64,000 nucleotides of DNA from contig CAIOYC010000009.1 of the NCBI GenBank assembly GCA_903862425.1, forward strand, positions 186,001-250,000. The letters run 5' to 3'. The position numbers were made by a program, and so were the translations under genes. Of the stretch, positions 32,691 to 41,562 are shown one piece after another (the stretch's first letter is position 1; the number at the start of each line of letters is the position of its first letter). The notes under the pieces are model-generated. The model did no database searches. It worked only from the letters and a program-made list of their open reading frames with translations, and was not told the origin of the DNA. This stretch comes from an uncultured Caulobacterales bacterium. Lineage in GTDB: Bacteria; Pseudomonadota; Alphaproteobacteria; Caulobacterales; Caulobacteraceae.

Positions 32691-33593
32691 ATGCGTCCGT
32701 TGTCGATCGTCCGCCCGGTCCTGGCCGCCCTGGCCCTGGCCATCGGCGCCCCGGTGGCGGGCCACGCTCAAACATCAGCGCCGCCCCCGCCCTCGTCCCC
32801 GCCTGCGGTCGGGATGGTCCAACAGCCCTGTGCGCCGGGTGCGTCCGGCCGCTCACCCGCCATGGAGACCTTCGCCCGAGCCATGGTGCAGGATGGTCCG
32901 ATCGACCCCACCGCCATGAGGGGCTACGCCAGGGAGGCCGCCGAGAACGGCAAGGCGGACGAGGTCCGGCTCAAGAACGACTGGGCCGACCTGTGCCGCT
33001 ATCGCGCCGCCAACGAGGCGCTGAAACCTGGCGAAGCCAAGGTGGTCTTCATCGGCAACTCCATCACCGAACTGTGGCGCGCGGCCGATCCGGAGCTGTT
33101 CACCAACGGCGTCGTCGATCGCGGCGTCAGCGGTCAGACCAGCGGCCAGACCCTGTTGCGCTTCTATCCGGACGTGGTGGCCCTGCATCCCCGCGTGGTC
33201 CACATCATGGTCGGCACCAACGACGTTGCGGGCAATAATGGCCCCAGCCGGCCCGAGGACCTGAAGAACAACGTCCGCGCCATGGTCGATATCGCCAAGG
33301 CGCACCACATCGCCGTGATCCTCGCCTCGATCACGCCCGCTTCCAGCTTTTCGTGGCGCAAGGAACTGCATCCTGCGGCGCAGATCGTCGCCCTGAATGC
33401 CTGGCTGTCGGATTTCGCCCGTCAGGAAGGGCTGACCTATGCGGACTATTACCGCGTCCTCGTCGGCCCCGACGGCGGCATGATGCCGGGCAAGAGCCGC
33501 GACGGCGTGCATCCGCTGGTCTCCGGCTACGCGCTGATGAAACCTCTGGCGCAGGCGGCCATCGCCAAGTCCATGGCCGCGTCGAAGCGATAG
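32691..33593 (+). CDS. Exported SGNH/GDSL-family hydrolase
   Basis: A 300-residue protein with a Sec signal peptide ending near A-G-H-A-Q and a short Pro-rich linker. SGNH blocks are visible: I-G-N-S-I-T with Ser124, G-V-S-G-Q-T-S (Gly block), M-V-G-T-N-D with Asn177, and D-G-V-H-P-L near 278 supplying Asp/His. This is a periplasmic esterase or acylhydrolase; the substrate could be a polysaccharide acetyl group or a lipid. It lies between mutM and ubiE, which I recall as adjacent in many related genomes. Confidence 0.88.
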   Translation: MRPLSIVRPVLAALALAIGAPVAGHAQTSAPPPPSSPPAVGMVQQPCAPGASGRSPAMETFARAMVQDGPIDPTAMRGYAREAAENGKADEVRLKNDWADLCRYRAANEALKPGEAKVVFIGNSITELWRAADPELFTNGVVDRGVSGQTSGQTLLRFYPDVVALHPRVVHIMVGTNDVAGNNGPSRPEDLKNNVRAMVDIAKAHHIAVILASITPASSFSWRKELHPAAQIVALNAWLSDFARQEGLTYADYYRVLVGPDGGMMPGKSRDGVHPLVSGYALMKPLAQAAIAKSMAASKR

Positions 33594-33626
33594 GCGCGGC
33601 GTGACTTTTCCTCTAATCACCAGCGC

Positions 33627-34394
33627 ATGAGCGAAGCCTCCACCGCCAAGGCCACCTTCGGGTTCAAGGATGTCGACGCCGCCGAAAAGGCGGGCCTGGT
33701 GCGCGGCGTATTCGACAAGGTCGCCGGCAAGTACGACCTGATGAACGACCTGATGAGCGCGGGCGTGCATCGGCTGTGGAAGGACATGACCGCCGCGCGG
33801 CTGAACCCTCAGCCCGGCGAGACCATCATCGACTGCGCGGGCGGCACCGGCGACATCGCCCGTCGCCTGGCCAAGCTGGCGCGGCAAGCGAAGAAGCGGC
33901 GCGGCGGTCGCGATGCACGCATCTTCATCATCGACTACAATGCCGAGATGGTCGCCGCCGGGCGCGAGAAGGGCCTCGATCCGGAGATCGCGGCCTGTGT
34001 CGGCGACGCCCAGCGCCTGCCGCTGCCCGACGCCAGCGCCGACGCCTATGTGATCGGCTTCGGCATCCGCAACGTCACCGATATTCCGACGGCGCTGCGC
34101 GAGGCGCGGCGAGTGCTGAAGCCGGGCGGTCGCTTCCTGTGCCTGGAGTTCTCGCGGCCCCGCGCCATGCCGCTGCGCACGGCCTATGACGCCTATTCCT
34201 TCAGCGTCATCCCCCGCATCGGCGAAATGGTGATGAACGACAAGGACAGCTACCAGTACCTGGTGGAGTCCATCCGGCGCTTCCCTAACCAGGATGACTT
34301 CGCCCGCATGATCCGCGAGGCCGGCTTCAGCAATGTCGGCTACACCAATTTCACCGGCGGCGTCGCGGCGCTGCACCACGGCTGGGCGATCTAG
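33627..34394 (+). CDS. ubiE: Ubiquinone/menaquinone methyltransferase UbiE
   Basis: A 255-residue class I SAM methyltransferase. The start F-G-F-K-D-V-D and the segment [19 protein letters not shown] are diagnostic. The SAM motif [12 protein letters not shown] is at 69-80. A short Lys/Arg-rich insertion lies near 90-97. It methylates the benzoquinone ring carbon during ubiquinone synthesis. The downstream ubiB starts 3 bp after its stop, so the two are one operon. Confidence 0.96.
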   Translation: MSEASTAKATFGFKDVDAAEKAGLVRGVFDKVAGKYDLMNDLMSAGVHRLWKDMTAARLNPQPGETIIDCAGGTGDIARRLAKLARQAKKRRGGRDARIFIIDYNAEMVAAGREKGLDPEIAACVGDAQRLPLPDASADAYVIGFGIRNVTDIPTALREARRVLKPGGRFLCLEFSRPRAMPLRTAYDAYSFSVIPRIGEMVMNDKDSYQYLVESIRRFPNQDDFARMIREAGFSNVGYTNFTGGVAALHHGWAI

Positions 34395-34397
34395 CCG

Positions 34398-35912
34398 GTG
34401 GCAGGCGGCCTAGCCTCATTCTTCAGACTGGTCGGATCGGCTTGGGTGCTAGCCCGGCATGACGCGCTGATCCCGCGCGAGATCGAGCCGGCTCTGCCGC
34501 CGAGCCTGAGATTCGCCGGACGGGCTGTTCGCCTTTTCGCCGGGGGCGAGGCCAACAAGGGCCGCCCGGGACAGCGTCTGGCGCACGCCTTTCAGCAGCT
34601 CGGTCCGGTGGCGATCAAGCTCGGCCAACTGCTTTCCACCCGCGCCGACATCTTCGGGACCGAGTTCGCCGAGGATCTCGGCCACCTGAAGGATCGCCTG
34701 CCGGCCTTCCCGGTGGAGCAGGCGCGCGCCATTGTCGAACTGGCCCTCGACAAGAAGATCGAGCAGTTGTTCTCCAGTTTCGAACCGGCCATCGCCGCCG
34801 CCTCGATCGCCCAGGCCCATCCCGCGGTCCTGCTCGACGGGCGGAAGGTGGCGGTGAAGGTGCTGCGCCCCGGCATCGAGCGGCGCGTGGCCGTCGATGT
34901 GGGCGCCATGCGCATGGCGGCCGGCCTGGCCTATCGGTTCGCCGTCGAGGCGCGGCGGCTGGAGACGATCCAGCTGGTCGAGACCGTGGCCCGGTCGCTT
35001 GAGCTTGAGCTGGACCTTCGCCTCGAAGCTTCCGCCGCTTCAGAACTCGGTGAGGTCATGGCCAAGGACGGCTTCATGTCCGCACCGGCCGTGGTGTGGG
35101 AGGGGGTCGCGCGCCGGGTCCTGATCCTCGAATGGGTCAAGGGCCACGCCCTGTCCAAGCCTGAGACGCTGGACCTACCGGGCCTCAACCGGCACGCCCT
35201 GGCCGACAAGGTGGTGCAGGCCTTCCTCAGCCAGGCGCTGAACCACGGCGTCTTTCATGCGGATATCCACGAGGGCAACCTGTTCGTGGATGCGCCGTCC
35301 GGCCTCTATGCCGTGGATTTCGGCATCGTCGGACGGCTCGGCCCGGTGGAGCGGCGCTTCCTGGCCGAGATCCTTTGGGGCTTCCTGCAACGCGACTACC
35401 AGCGCGTGGCCCAGGTTCATTTCGATGCCGGCTATGTCCCCGCGCGCCACAGCGTGGCCGACTTCGCCCAGGCCCTGCGCGCCGTGGGCGAACCGGTGGC
35501 GGGGCGCAAGGCCTCGGACGTGTCGATGGGTCGGCTGCTCGAGCTCCTGTTCGAGATCACCGCCATCTTCGACATGCACCTGCGACCGGAACTCGTCTTG
35601 CTGCAGAAGACCATGACCACGGTCGAGGGCGTCGCGCGCCGGCTGGAGAAGGATCACGATCTGTGGTCTGCGGCGCGCCCCATCGTCCAGACCTGGATCG
35701 CTCGTGAACTCTCCCCCATAGCCCGCGCGCAGCGGCTGGCCGAGCAGGGGACGCGGATCGTGGAAGGGTTGGCCCGCTGGGCGGAGAACCCCCATCCGGC
35801 GCCGGTTGTCATCGAGCCTCAACGGAGCAGCGGTTGGTGGACGGGGCTCTCGGTCGGCCTTTCCGTCGGCGCACTCGTGATCGCGCTCCTGGCCTTGCTC
35901 CATCGCGTCTAG
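34398..35912 (+). CDS. ubiB: Ubiquinone biosynthesis kinase-like protein UbiB
   Basis: A 504-residue membrane-anchored atypical kinase/ATPase. It has the KxGQ motif (K-L-G-Q at 74-77), the Ala-rich loop (A-A-A-S-I-A-Q-A-H), H-A-D-I-H-E-G-N-L-F-V as the catalytic loop and D-F-G-I-V-G-R-L. A C-terminal membrane segment ends the protein (G-L-S-V-G-L-S-V-G-A-L-V). UbiB supports late ubiquinone synthesis with UbiE nearby. The start is GTG at 34398. Its TAG is shared, in CTAG, with the stop of ogt on the other strand. Confidence 0.95.
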   Translation: MAGGLASFFRLVGSAWVLARHDALIPREIEPALPPSLRFAGRAVRLFAGGEANKGRPGQRLAHAFQQLGPVAIKLGQLLSTRADIFGTEFAEDLGHLKDRLPAFPVEQARAIVELALDKKIEQLFSSFEPAIAAASIAQAHPAVLLDGRKVAVKVLRPGIERRVAVDVGAMRMAAGLAYRFAVEARRLETIQLVETVARSLELELDLRLEASAASELGEVMAKDGFMSAPAVVWEGVARRVLILEWVKGHALSKPETLDLPGLNRHALADKVVQAFLSQALNHGVFHADIHEGNLFVDAPSGLYAVDFGIVGRLGPVERRFLAEILWGFLQRDYQRVAQVHFDAGYVPARHSVADFAQALRAVGEPVAGRKASDVSMGRLLELLFEITAIFDMHLRPELVLLQKTMTTVEGVARRLEKDHDLWSAARPIVQTWIARELSPIARAQRLAEQGTRIVEGLARWAENPHPAPVVIEPQRSSGWWTGLSVGLSVGALVIALLALLHRV

Positions 35913-36475
35913 CCGCGCCGGACCTCCAGCGGCAGGTCTCCGAACAGCAGGGGCTCACGCGAAGTGGCGGCGCGCTCGATGTTGCGCAATTTCAGCTTGG
36001 TCGAGACGCCCCCGGGAGCGGAAAAGCCGCCGGTCTTGCCGTCGGCGGCCACCACTCTATGGCAGGGCACGATGATCGGAATGGGATTGGCCCCCAACGC
36101 CTGGCCCACCGCGCGTGACAGGCTTACGTCCCCGAGGCGGCGAGCGATGTCGCCATAGGTCAGCGTCTGACCGAAGGGGATGGCGTGGGTAATGTTCCAC
36201 ACCTGCCGTTCCAGCTCCGAGCAGCCGTCCTGATCGAGCGGGATGTCGCTCAGATCCACCGCCTCGCCGCGGGTCAGCGCCCTGATCCTCCCGGCGGCCT
36301 GCAGAATGAAGGCAGGCGGGTCACGCACCTCGGCGTGTGGTCGGCGCCGTTTGAGGCGCACCAGCGTGGCCTCGGCGGTCGGTTCGGGCAGGGCGGCGCC
36401 CGTAAGGCCATGCTCGCTCCAGGCCAAACCGCAGGGGCCGATGGCAGTGTCGAAGATGTATAGGCCCTGGACCAT
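35909..36475 (-). CDS. ogt: Methylated-DNA--protein-cysteine methyltransferase
   Basis: A 188-residue O6-alkylguanine-DNA alkyltransferase. The suicide Cys138 is in I-P-I-I-V-P-C-H-R-V. The winged helix-turn-helix recognition part (G-D-I-A-R-R-L-G, R-A-V-G-Q-A-L-G-A-N-P) precedes it. The protein repairs alkylated guanine by irreversible transfer. It is of the Ogt type without an AraC-like Ada domain. The gene converges on ubiB with the two stop codons overlapping in CTAG. Confidence 0.93.
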   Translation of the reverse strand: MVQGLYIFDTAIGPCGLAWSEHGLTGAALPEPTAEATLVRLKRRRPHAEVRDPPAFILQAAGRIRALTRGEAVDLSDIPLDQDGCSELERQVWNITHAIPFGQTLTYGDIARRLGDVSLSRAVGQALGANPIPIIVPCHRVVAADGKTGGFSAPGGVSTKLKLRNIERAATSREPLLFGDLPLEVRRG

Positions 36476-36521
36476 GCCCGGACTTTACGCCTGGACGGTT
36501 TCTGCGACGACCCGGTTCTTG

Positions 36522-36905
36522 CTAGCCCGCTATGATCTTCTGCAGCACGGTTGTGATGTCGGCGGCGGTGAATGGCTTTTGTAGCGTCGGGCGCCCCTTC
36601 CAGGCGTCTGGAAGTCCGCCCGCGCCATAACCGGTAGCGAAGGCGAAGGGGACCCCACGCTTGGCCAGGGCTTCGGCCACGGCGAAGACGGGTTCGCCGG
36701 CGAGGTTCACGTCGAGAATGGCGATGTCGAACTCGACCGAAAGGTCTGAGGCCTTTTCCACCGCTTCGCCCACGCGGGTCGCCGTGGCGACGACCACGCA
36801 GCCTTCGTCGGCCAGCATGTCCTCCACCAGCATGGCGACCAGCGCCTCGTCCTCGACCAGCAGGACGCGCTTACCGTTCAACGCGGTATCGTCACTCAAA
36901 CTCAA
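36522..36905 (-). CDS. Orphan response-regulator receiver domain protein
   Basis: A 127-residue single-domain receiver. The acidic pocket (V-E-D-E at 17-20), phospho-acceptor Asp65 in I-L-D-V-N-L and Lys110 in L-Q-K-P-F are present. No output domain is attached, so it likely acts in a phosphorelay or by protein contact, as with CpdR/DivK-like receivers. It is not DivK: the sequence lacks the DivK-type start. No cognate kinase lies alongside. It lies 46 bp beyond ogt on the same strand. Confidence 0.9.
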   Translation of the reverse strand: MSLSDDTALNGKRVLLVEDEALVAMLVEDMLADEGCVVVATATRVGEAVEKASDLSVEFDIAILDVNLAGEPVFAVAEALAKRGVPFAFATGYGAGGLPDAWKGRPTLQKPFTAADITTVLQKIIAG

Positions 36906-36953
36906 CGCCCCGTTCCGCCGTTGCCGGCATAAGTAGACTTATCACGCTATGTT

Positions 36954-37967
36954 TCACGCCGCCGTGGCGGCCACAACAGAATTCAGAGCTTGGCCATTAC
37001 GTTCCTTCAAGCGCCGCAAGATTTCGTCCGCCAGTCGGTCGGTCTCCAACAGGGGCGGGTAAGTCCAGGCGGCGTAATCTCCGGTAAAGGGGCGGATGAT
37101 CCCGCGCGCGGTGAGGTCGGCGTGGAAGAGACGCTTGCGGCGCTGGGCGCCATCGACCGCGGCGATGAAGATGGGTTTGCCCGTCGAGGCCGCCTCTGCG
37201 ACCATATTTACCGAGTCCTCGGTGACCACGAAGGCGTCGGCGGCGGCCATGAAGGCGAAATAGGGGTTCTCGCCATCACCGTTCCAGATCAGTCCGGGCA
37301 GGGGCGACAGCTTTTCGGTCAGGATCGCGCGGGCTGCGTCGGGCGTGCGACGCGAGAAGGTCACCAGCAGCGATCCGCCGGACTGGCTCACCATCCGCTC
37401 CAGCTTGTCGGCCAACTCCGCTGCGCAGGCGGTCGAGATGTCGAAGGCTTTGGACTTACCGCCAACCAGGACTGCGATGCGCGGATGGGGCAGGGGATCG
37501 ATCCGGGCACGAAAATCCGCGACATCCTGTGCGAGCCGTTCCGGCGTAACCCGATGGGGCGAGCCGGTAATGGCAAAGATGCCTTCGCCCTGAATCTCGT
37601 CGTGGCGCGGTGGGGCCACAAGGTCGAAAAGGGCGGCTGGGAGGCGCGGATCCTGTACCTGCACCACGAACGTTCGGCCGCCCGAGCGTCGCCGCATGCG
37701 GATGGACAGCGGCAGGCTGGCCCGCCCGGCCGCGATCCACAGGTCAGGAAAGGGCGCAGAGAAGTCGCTCGAACGCGACGACATGCCCCAGGGCGGCGCC
37801 GGGTTCAGCCAGGGTGGCAACGGATCGAGATAGCCTTTCCAGCCCACCCGCTTGCGCACGATCTGCGCCGAAATGCGCCGCGCCACGGCTTCGGCCAGAC
37901 CGAGTACCTGATTGTCGATGCCGGCCCGGCCATCGCCGACGGCCCAGATGGAAAGCGGCGTCACCAA
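36954..37967 (-). CDS. ELM1-like (mitochondrial fission ELM1 family) putative glycosyltransferase
   Basis: A 337-residue protein of the family found in alphaproteobacteria and plants: I-W-A-V-G-D-G-R-A-G-I-D-N-Q near the start, V-V-Q-V-Q-D-P-R-L-P near 104, A-V-L-V-G-G-K-S-K near 164 and V-T-E-D-S-V-N-M-V-A-E-A-A near 248. The two-domain GT-B-like fold suggests nucleotide-sugar chemistry in the envelope, but no reaction is established. The start is TTG at 37967 or GTG at 37964, only about 10 bp after greA, so the two are probably co-transcribed. Confidence 0.82.
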   Translation of the reverse strand: MVTPLSIWAVGDGRAGIDNQVLGLAEAVARRISAQIVRKRVGWKGYLDPLPPWLNPAPPWGMSSRSSDFSAPFPDLWIAAGRASLPLSIRMRRRSGGRTFVVQVQDPRLPAALFDLVAPPRHDEIQGEGIFAITGSPHRVTPERLAQDVADFRARIDPLPHPRIAVLVGGKSKAFDISTACAAELADKLERMVSQSGGSLLVTFSRRTPDAARAILTEKLSPLPGLIWNGDGENPYFAFMAAADAFVVTEDSVNMVAEAASTGKPIFIAAVDGAQRRKRLFHADLTARGIIRPFTGDYAAWTYPPLLETDRLADEILRRLKERNGQALNSVVAATAA

Positions 37968-37977
37968 GATGGGCCGG

Positions 37978-38451
37978 TCAGGCCCACTCGATCTTCAGGA
38001 TCTCATAGGCCTTGACGCCCGAGGGGGTGGAGACCTCGACCATGTCGCCTTTTTCCTTGCCCATCATGCTTCGGGCGAGGGGCGAGGTGAGCGACAGGCG
38101 CCCGGCCTTCACATCGGCCTCGTGCTCGCCGACGATCTGATAGCGGGCTTCGTCCTCGGTGTCCTCGTCGACCACGGTCACGGTGGCGCCGAACTTGACC
38201 TGCTTGCCCGACAGCCGCGAGACGTCGATGACCTGGGCGCGGGCCATCTTGTCCTCGATCTCGGCGATGCGGCCTTCGATCCAGCCCTGGCGCTCCTTGG
38301 CGGCATGATACTCGGCGTTCTCCGAGAGATCGCCATGCGATCGCGCTTCGGCGATCGAGGCGATCACGCTCGGCCGTTCCTGCGTCTTCAAACGCTTCAG
38401 CTCTTCGTCGAGGACGCGATAGCCCTCGCCGGTCATCGGCACTTTTTCCAT
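37978..38451 (-). CDS. greA: Transcription elongation factor GreA
   Basis: At 157 residues from the ATG at 38451, this has the normal GreA length; an upstream open frame to 38589 is not used. Typical features are M-T-G-E-G-Y, the coiled-coil hairpin with [11 protein letters not shown] (the conserved acidic tip near 41-44) and the C-terminal [10 protein letters not shown]. GreA stimulates cleavage of backtracked RNA by RNA polymerase. It is transcribed together with the ELM1-like gene. Confidence 0.96.
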   Translation of the reverse strand: MEKVPMTGEGYRVLDEELKRLKTQERPSVIASIAEARSHGDLSENAEYHAAKERQGWIEGRIAEIEDKMARAQVIDVSRLSGKQVKFGATVTVVDEDTEDEARYQIVGEHEADVKAGRLSLTSPLARSMMGKEKGDMVEVSTPSGVKAYEILKIEWA

Positions 38452-38563
38452 ATGGGATAAGTCGCTCGTCGCCCTTTGGGGAGGTCTTGAATCAGAAAAT
38501 CCGGCCGCGGGCGGAAACGTCCGGGGGCTAAGAGGATAGAGAAGCCTGTCGGTTAATTCAAGA

Positions 38564-39454
38564 TCATGGGTTATTCCACAACGTCGCAATGCGGGCGGCT
38601 TCGCGCTGGCCTTGTTCGTAGCCGGCGCGGGCGATGGCGGCGCGGTCCTTGGCCTCCATCATGTTCATGCCAAAAACATCCAGGCTGGCATCGTCCGGCG
38701 TGATCAGCAGGGCCTCACCTTCGGGCGCGAGTTTGGCCATTTCGGTTTCCACGCGCCCTATCTGCATCTCCCGTCCCAGGCGGCCGACCACGGCGATCGC
38801 CACCACGCGCCGCGCGCCCTTGACCAGGTCGATGCAGGTGGCCGAGCGCACGCCGCCGTCCACGTAGCGCCGGCCCTCGATGGTGATCGGCGGGAAGATG
38901 CCAGGCACCGAACAGGACGAGGCAACGGCGGCGGCGAGGGACACGCCGTCGGTCTTGTCCCAGACCCGGAAGGCGCCGGTTAGGGCGTCCACGGCGGTGC
39001 AGGCAAAGCTGTCCGGCCAGGGTAGATCCGCGAGGGTGCGGCCGAAGCCCTCGATGAAGGCTTGCTCGGGAATGGTTTCGCTGCGCAGTGCCAGGGCCCC
39101 CATTTCGCGGCGGCGATCCTCGGCGGTCTCGCCCTCGGCCAGCGGCTTCATGAACAGGGCGATGAGAGGAGTCAGATCGGGCTTGGGCATACGCTCGGCG
39201 CTGGCCGGCTTGCCCGCCGCGCGTTCGGCGACGTCCTTTTCGCCTAGGGCGATCTGGGCTTCGTAGAGGGTCTTGGCGGGACGTCCGGACGCCACCTGCG
39301 CGCCGACGAAGGAGCCTGCGGAGGTGCCGAGCACCCGATCCGCTTGGCCTAGGTGTACGCCCTCGGCCTCCAGACCTGCGGCCAGTCCGGCTTCCCAGGC
39401 GATGCCCACCGGGCCGCCGCCGCCGAGCACCAGGGCGCGGTCAAGCATAGGCAT
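38564..39454 (-). CDS. Patatin-like phospholipase
   Basis: A 296-residue protein from the ATG at 39454, which has GGTGGA upstream and overlaps the end of the GST gene. The patatin features are G-G-G-G-P-V-G as oxyanion loop, nucleophile Ser in G-T-S-A-G near residue 46, and Asp in Y-V-D-G-G-V near 210. It is a lipid acyl hydrolase or esterase of the RssA/YjjU type. No signal peptide is seen, so it acts in the cytoplasm or at the inner membrane. It probably forms an operon with the GST gene. Confidence 0.88.
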   Translation of the reverse strand: MPMLDRALVLGGGGPVGIAWEAGLAAGLEAEGVHLGQADRVLGTSAGSFVGAQVASGRPAKTLYEAQIALGEKDVAERAAGKPASAERMPKPDLTPLIALFMKPLAEGETAEDRRREMGALALRSETIPEQAFIEGFGRTLADLPWPDSFACTAVDALTGAFRVWDKTDGVSLAAAVASSCSVPGIFPPITIEGRRYVDGGVRSATCIDLVKGARRVVAIAVVGRLGREMQIGRVETEMAKLAPEGEALLITPDDASLDVFGMNMMEAKDRAAIARAGYEQGQREAARIATLWNNP

Positions 39455-40106
39455 AGGGTCCACCCTTCTCCAGCGCCCGTTGATAGGCGGCGCGGCCGTG
39501 GATGCGCTTCAGGAAGGCCTGCAGGCGGGGATAGCGCTTATCCAGACCACCGCGGCTCGCGGCGGCCTCCACGGGAAAGCTCATCATGATGTCGGCGGCG
39601 GTCATCTCCTGCCCGGCGAACCAGGGCGTCTTGTCGAGCACGCCTTCCCAATAGCCGATGTGCAGATCGAGCTGTGGCTGGATGAAACTTTTCATGGCCG
39701 TGGCGGTGATGCCCTTGACGATCGGCTTGACGAAGAAGGGCGCCCGCTCGGGCAGAACACCGAATACCAGGGACAGAAGGAGCGGCGGCATGGCGGACCC
39801 CTCGGCGTAGTGCAGCCAGTAATCGAGGGAGAGGCGCTCGGGCGTCCCGTCCTGCGGCGTCAGGCGACCGGCGGCGTAATGGGTGAGGATGTAGTCGATG
39901 ATGGCGCCGGTCTCGGCGAGCACCTTGCCGTCGTCGGTCACCACCGGCGACTTGCCGAGGGGATGAATCGCCTTCAGCTCCGGCGGGGCCAGCATGGTCT
40001 TGGGATCGCGCTGGTAGTGCTTGATCTCGTAGGGCAGCTCCAGCTCCTCCAGGAGCCACAGGATGCGCTGGGAGCGGGAATTGTTAAGGTGATGGACGGT
40101 CAGCAT
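39441..40106 (-). CDS. Glutathione S-transferase family protein
   Basis: A 221-residue GST. The thioredoxin-like N-terminal domain shows S-Q-R-I-L-W-L-L-E-E-L near 12 and, at about 53, S-P-V-V-T-D-D-G-K-V-L-A-E-T-G-A with the glutathione-binding Glu-Thr/Ser-x-Ala. The helical C-terminal domain contains W-F-A-G-Q-E-M-T-A-A-D-I-M-M-S-F, the N-capping box. Its 3' end overlaps the patatin gene. It is likely a detoxification or stress enzyme; the substrate is unknown. Confidence 0.92.
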   Translation of the reverse strand: MLTVHHLNNSRSQRILWLLEELELPYEIKHYQRDPKTMLAPPELKAIHPLGKSPVVTDDGKVLAETGAIIDYILTHYAAGRLTPQDGTPERLSLDYWLHYAEGSAMPPLLLSLVFGVLPERAPFFVKPIVKGITATAMKSFIQPQLDLHIGYWEGVLDKTPWFAGQEMTAADIMMSFPVEAAASRGGLDKRYPRLQAFLKRIHGRAAYQRALEKGGPYAYA

Positions 40107-40115
40107 CCGCCGACC

Positions 40116-40973
40116 TTAGCGCGACTTCTCCGCCTTCGCGAGCAGGGCGTCGGGACGGACCAGGCGGAAGGCGTGGCTCTCCTCGGCGAAGGTGTTCAGG
40201 AAATAGCCGTGACCCGCGCCGTAGAAGACAAGGATGCGCTCGTCAGGCCTGGCGTTCAGGCGCACCAGATTGGTGAAGATCTTGAGGTTGCGGCCATACC
40301 AGCCGCCCACCCAGTTGGCGCCGACATTGTTCTCCGGCGTACCCATCATGGCGATGTCGTAATAGGCGCGGTGCATGTCGAGCAGGCTGGCGGGCCGATT
40401 GAGCACGCGCAGGAAGCCGGCGACAGTGTGGGTGCGGATCAGCTCGGTCTCTTCCTCATCGACCTTTGGGTCGCGCAACGCGTCATAGCGCGCCTCTTCA
40501 TGGGCGGCCTTGGCCCCGGCTGGCCAGTCATAGTCCTCGTCCTTGCCGGGAAAGTTCTCGTTCCAGTCCACGGCGTCGACGCGGGGCAGGTCCAGCTTGG
40601 CGGCGAGGCGCAGGGCCAACTGGTCGCGCTCGTTGGCGGTGAGCTTCAGCCTGCCCGCGCGATAGTCGGCATAGCGCTTGTCGAGGCCGGCCTGGTCGCT
40701 GTGCGGCCACTCGACGGCGATATGGGTCGGCTTCCAGGTGGCGAGGATATCGACCAGGCGCACGATCTCGGCCTGGCGCTTCGGGGCCAGCACATCATCG
40801 ACCTGGGCATTGTGGACGTCGCGATTGGGATTGGCCAGGTGGACCATGCCGAGCACCATAATCTGCGGTCGCTCCACCAGCGGACGCTTGCCGAGCAGCG
40901 GCGAGGGCGGGCCGGCCAGGGCGGCGGGCGCGGCGAGGATCAGCGTCAGGGCGAAGAGAAGGGGGCGCAGCAT
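40116..40973 (-). CDS. DUF5694 family exported protein
   Basis: The ATG at 40973 begins a Sec signal (M-L-R-P-L-L-F-A-L-T-L-I-L, A-A-L-A near 20), giving 285 residues. The body has L-G-M-V-H-L-A-N near 42, A-V-E-W-P near 84, F-Y-G-A-G-H-G-Y-F-L near 257 and scattered conserved Asp/Glu, resembling the EreA/TraB-type fold of DUF5694. That fold may be a metal-dependent hydrolase, but no activity is known. It sits between a GST and a membrane-protein gene, both on the same strand. Confidence 0.8.
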   Translation of the reverse strand: MLRPLLFALTLILAAPAALAGPPSPLLGKRPLVERPQIMVLGMVHLANPNRDVHNAQVDDVLAPKRQAEIVRLVDILATWKPTHIAVEWPHSDQAGLDKRYADYRAGRLKLTANERDQLALRLAAKLDLPRVDAVDWNENFPGKDEDYDWPAGAKAAHEEARYDALRDPKVDEEETELIRTHTVAGFLRVLNRPASLLDMHRAYYDIAMMGTPENNVGANWVGGWYGRNLKIFTNLVRLNARPDERILVFYGAGHGYFLNTFAEESHAFRLVRPDALLAKAEKSR

Positions 40974-41005
40974 GGGCTGACCGTGCCACCGGGCCTGGCC
41001 GCGAC

Positions 41006-41545
41006 TCAAGTTACCGATTGGTCAGTCGGCGGCGCATTAGCCAGGGGCGCCATCCAGGTGACGAGGTCCCAGGCGTTGCGGACGGCGATCAGCAGCAGGG
41101 CCAGCAGGCACAACGCCACCCCGTTGCAGGCCAGGTCGCGGATCATGTCGGTGGCCAGGATGGCGCTCTCCAGCGCCAGATAGATCAACGGCGGGATGAT
41201 GCCGTAGCACCAGACGTCGGACAGATAGGTGGTCGACTTGGTCTCGCGCCACAGTTGGGCGGCCTGCCAGCCGATGACCAGCGCGTAGCCGAGCCCGTAT
41301 GCCCCGCCGAGCGCCATCACCGCCTCGTGCACGCCGGGCGTGAGCTTGGGCGTCAGCGCCACGGCGCTCAGCGTCAGCACCGCGGGGAGGTTGAACACGG
41401 TGGGCGTCATGAACAGGCGCTGGCCGCGCTCAACCTTGCTGCGGTCGCGGCCACGGGTCAGCGTCGTCACCACGAACATCAGCCCGATCAGCGACGCGCT
41501 CGCCGAGCCCAGCAGGAAGTAGAAATTGCCCCAGCCTTCGAACAT
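41006..41545 (-). CDS. Membrane protein of unknown function
   Basis: A 179-residue protein with about five hydrophobic segments (near 7-27, 45-65, 75-95, 112-132 and 140-160) and no recognisable motif. The N-terminus F-Y-F-L-L-G-S-A-S-A-S-L-I-G-L-M-F-V recurs in small integral membrane proteins of proteobacteria. It lies between carB and the DUF5694 gene, all on the same strand, with 17 bp to carB. I do not assign a function. Confidence 0.7.
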   Translation of the reverse strand: MFEGWGNFYFLLGSASASLIGLMFVVTTLTRGRDRSKVERGQRLFMTPTVFNLPAVLTLSAVALTPKLTPGVHEAVMALGGAYGLGYALVIGWQAAQLWRETKSTTYLSDVWCYGIIPPLIYLALESAILATDMIRDLACNGVALCLLALLLIAVRNAWDLVTWMAPLANAPPTDQSVT

Positions 41546-41562
41546 GGGGCCACCCTATCAGA

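Noticed and set aside
39273-41183. A 636-codon plus-strand frame across patatin, GST, DUF5694 and membrane genes
   Set aside because: It crosses four well-supported minus-strand genes and has no recognisable motif.
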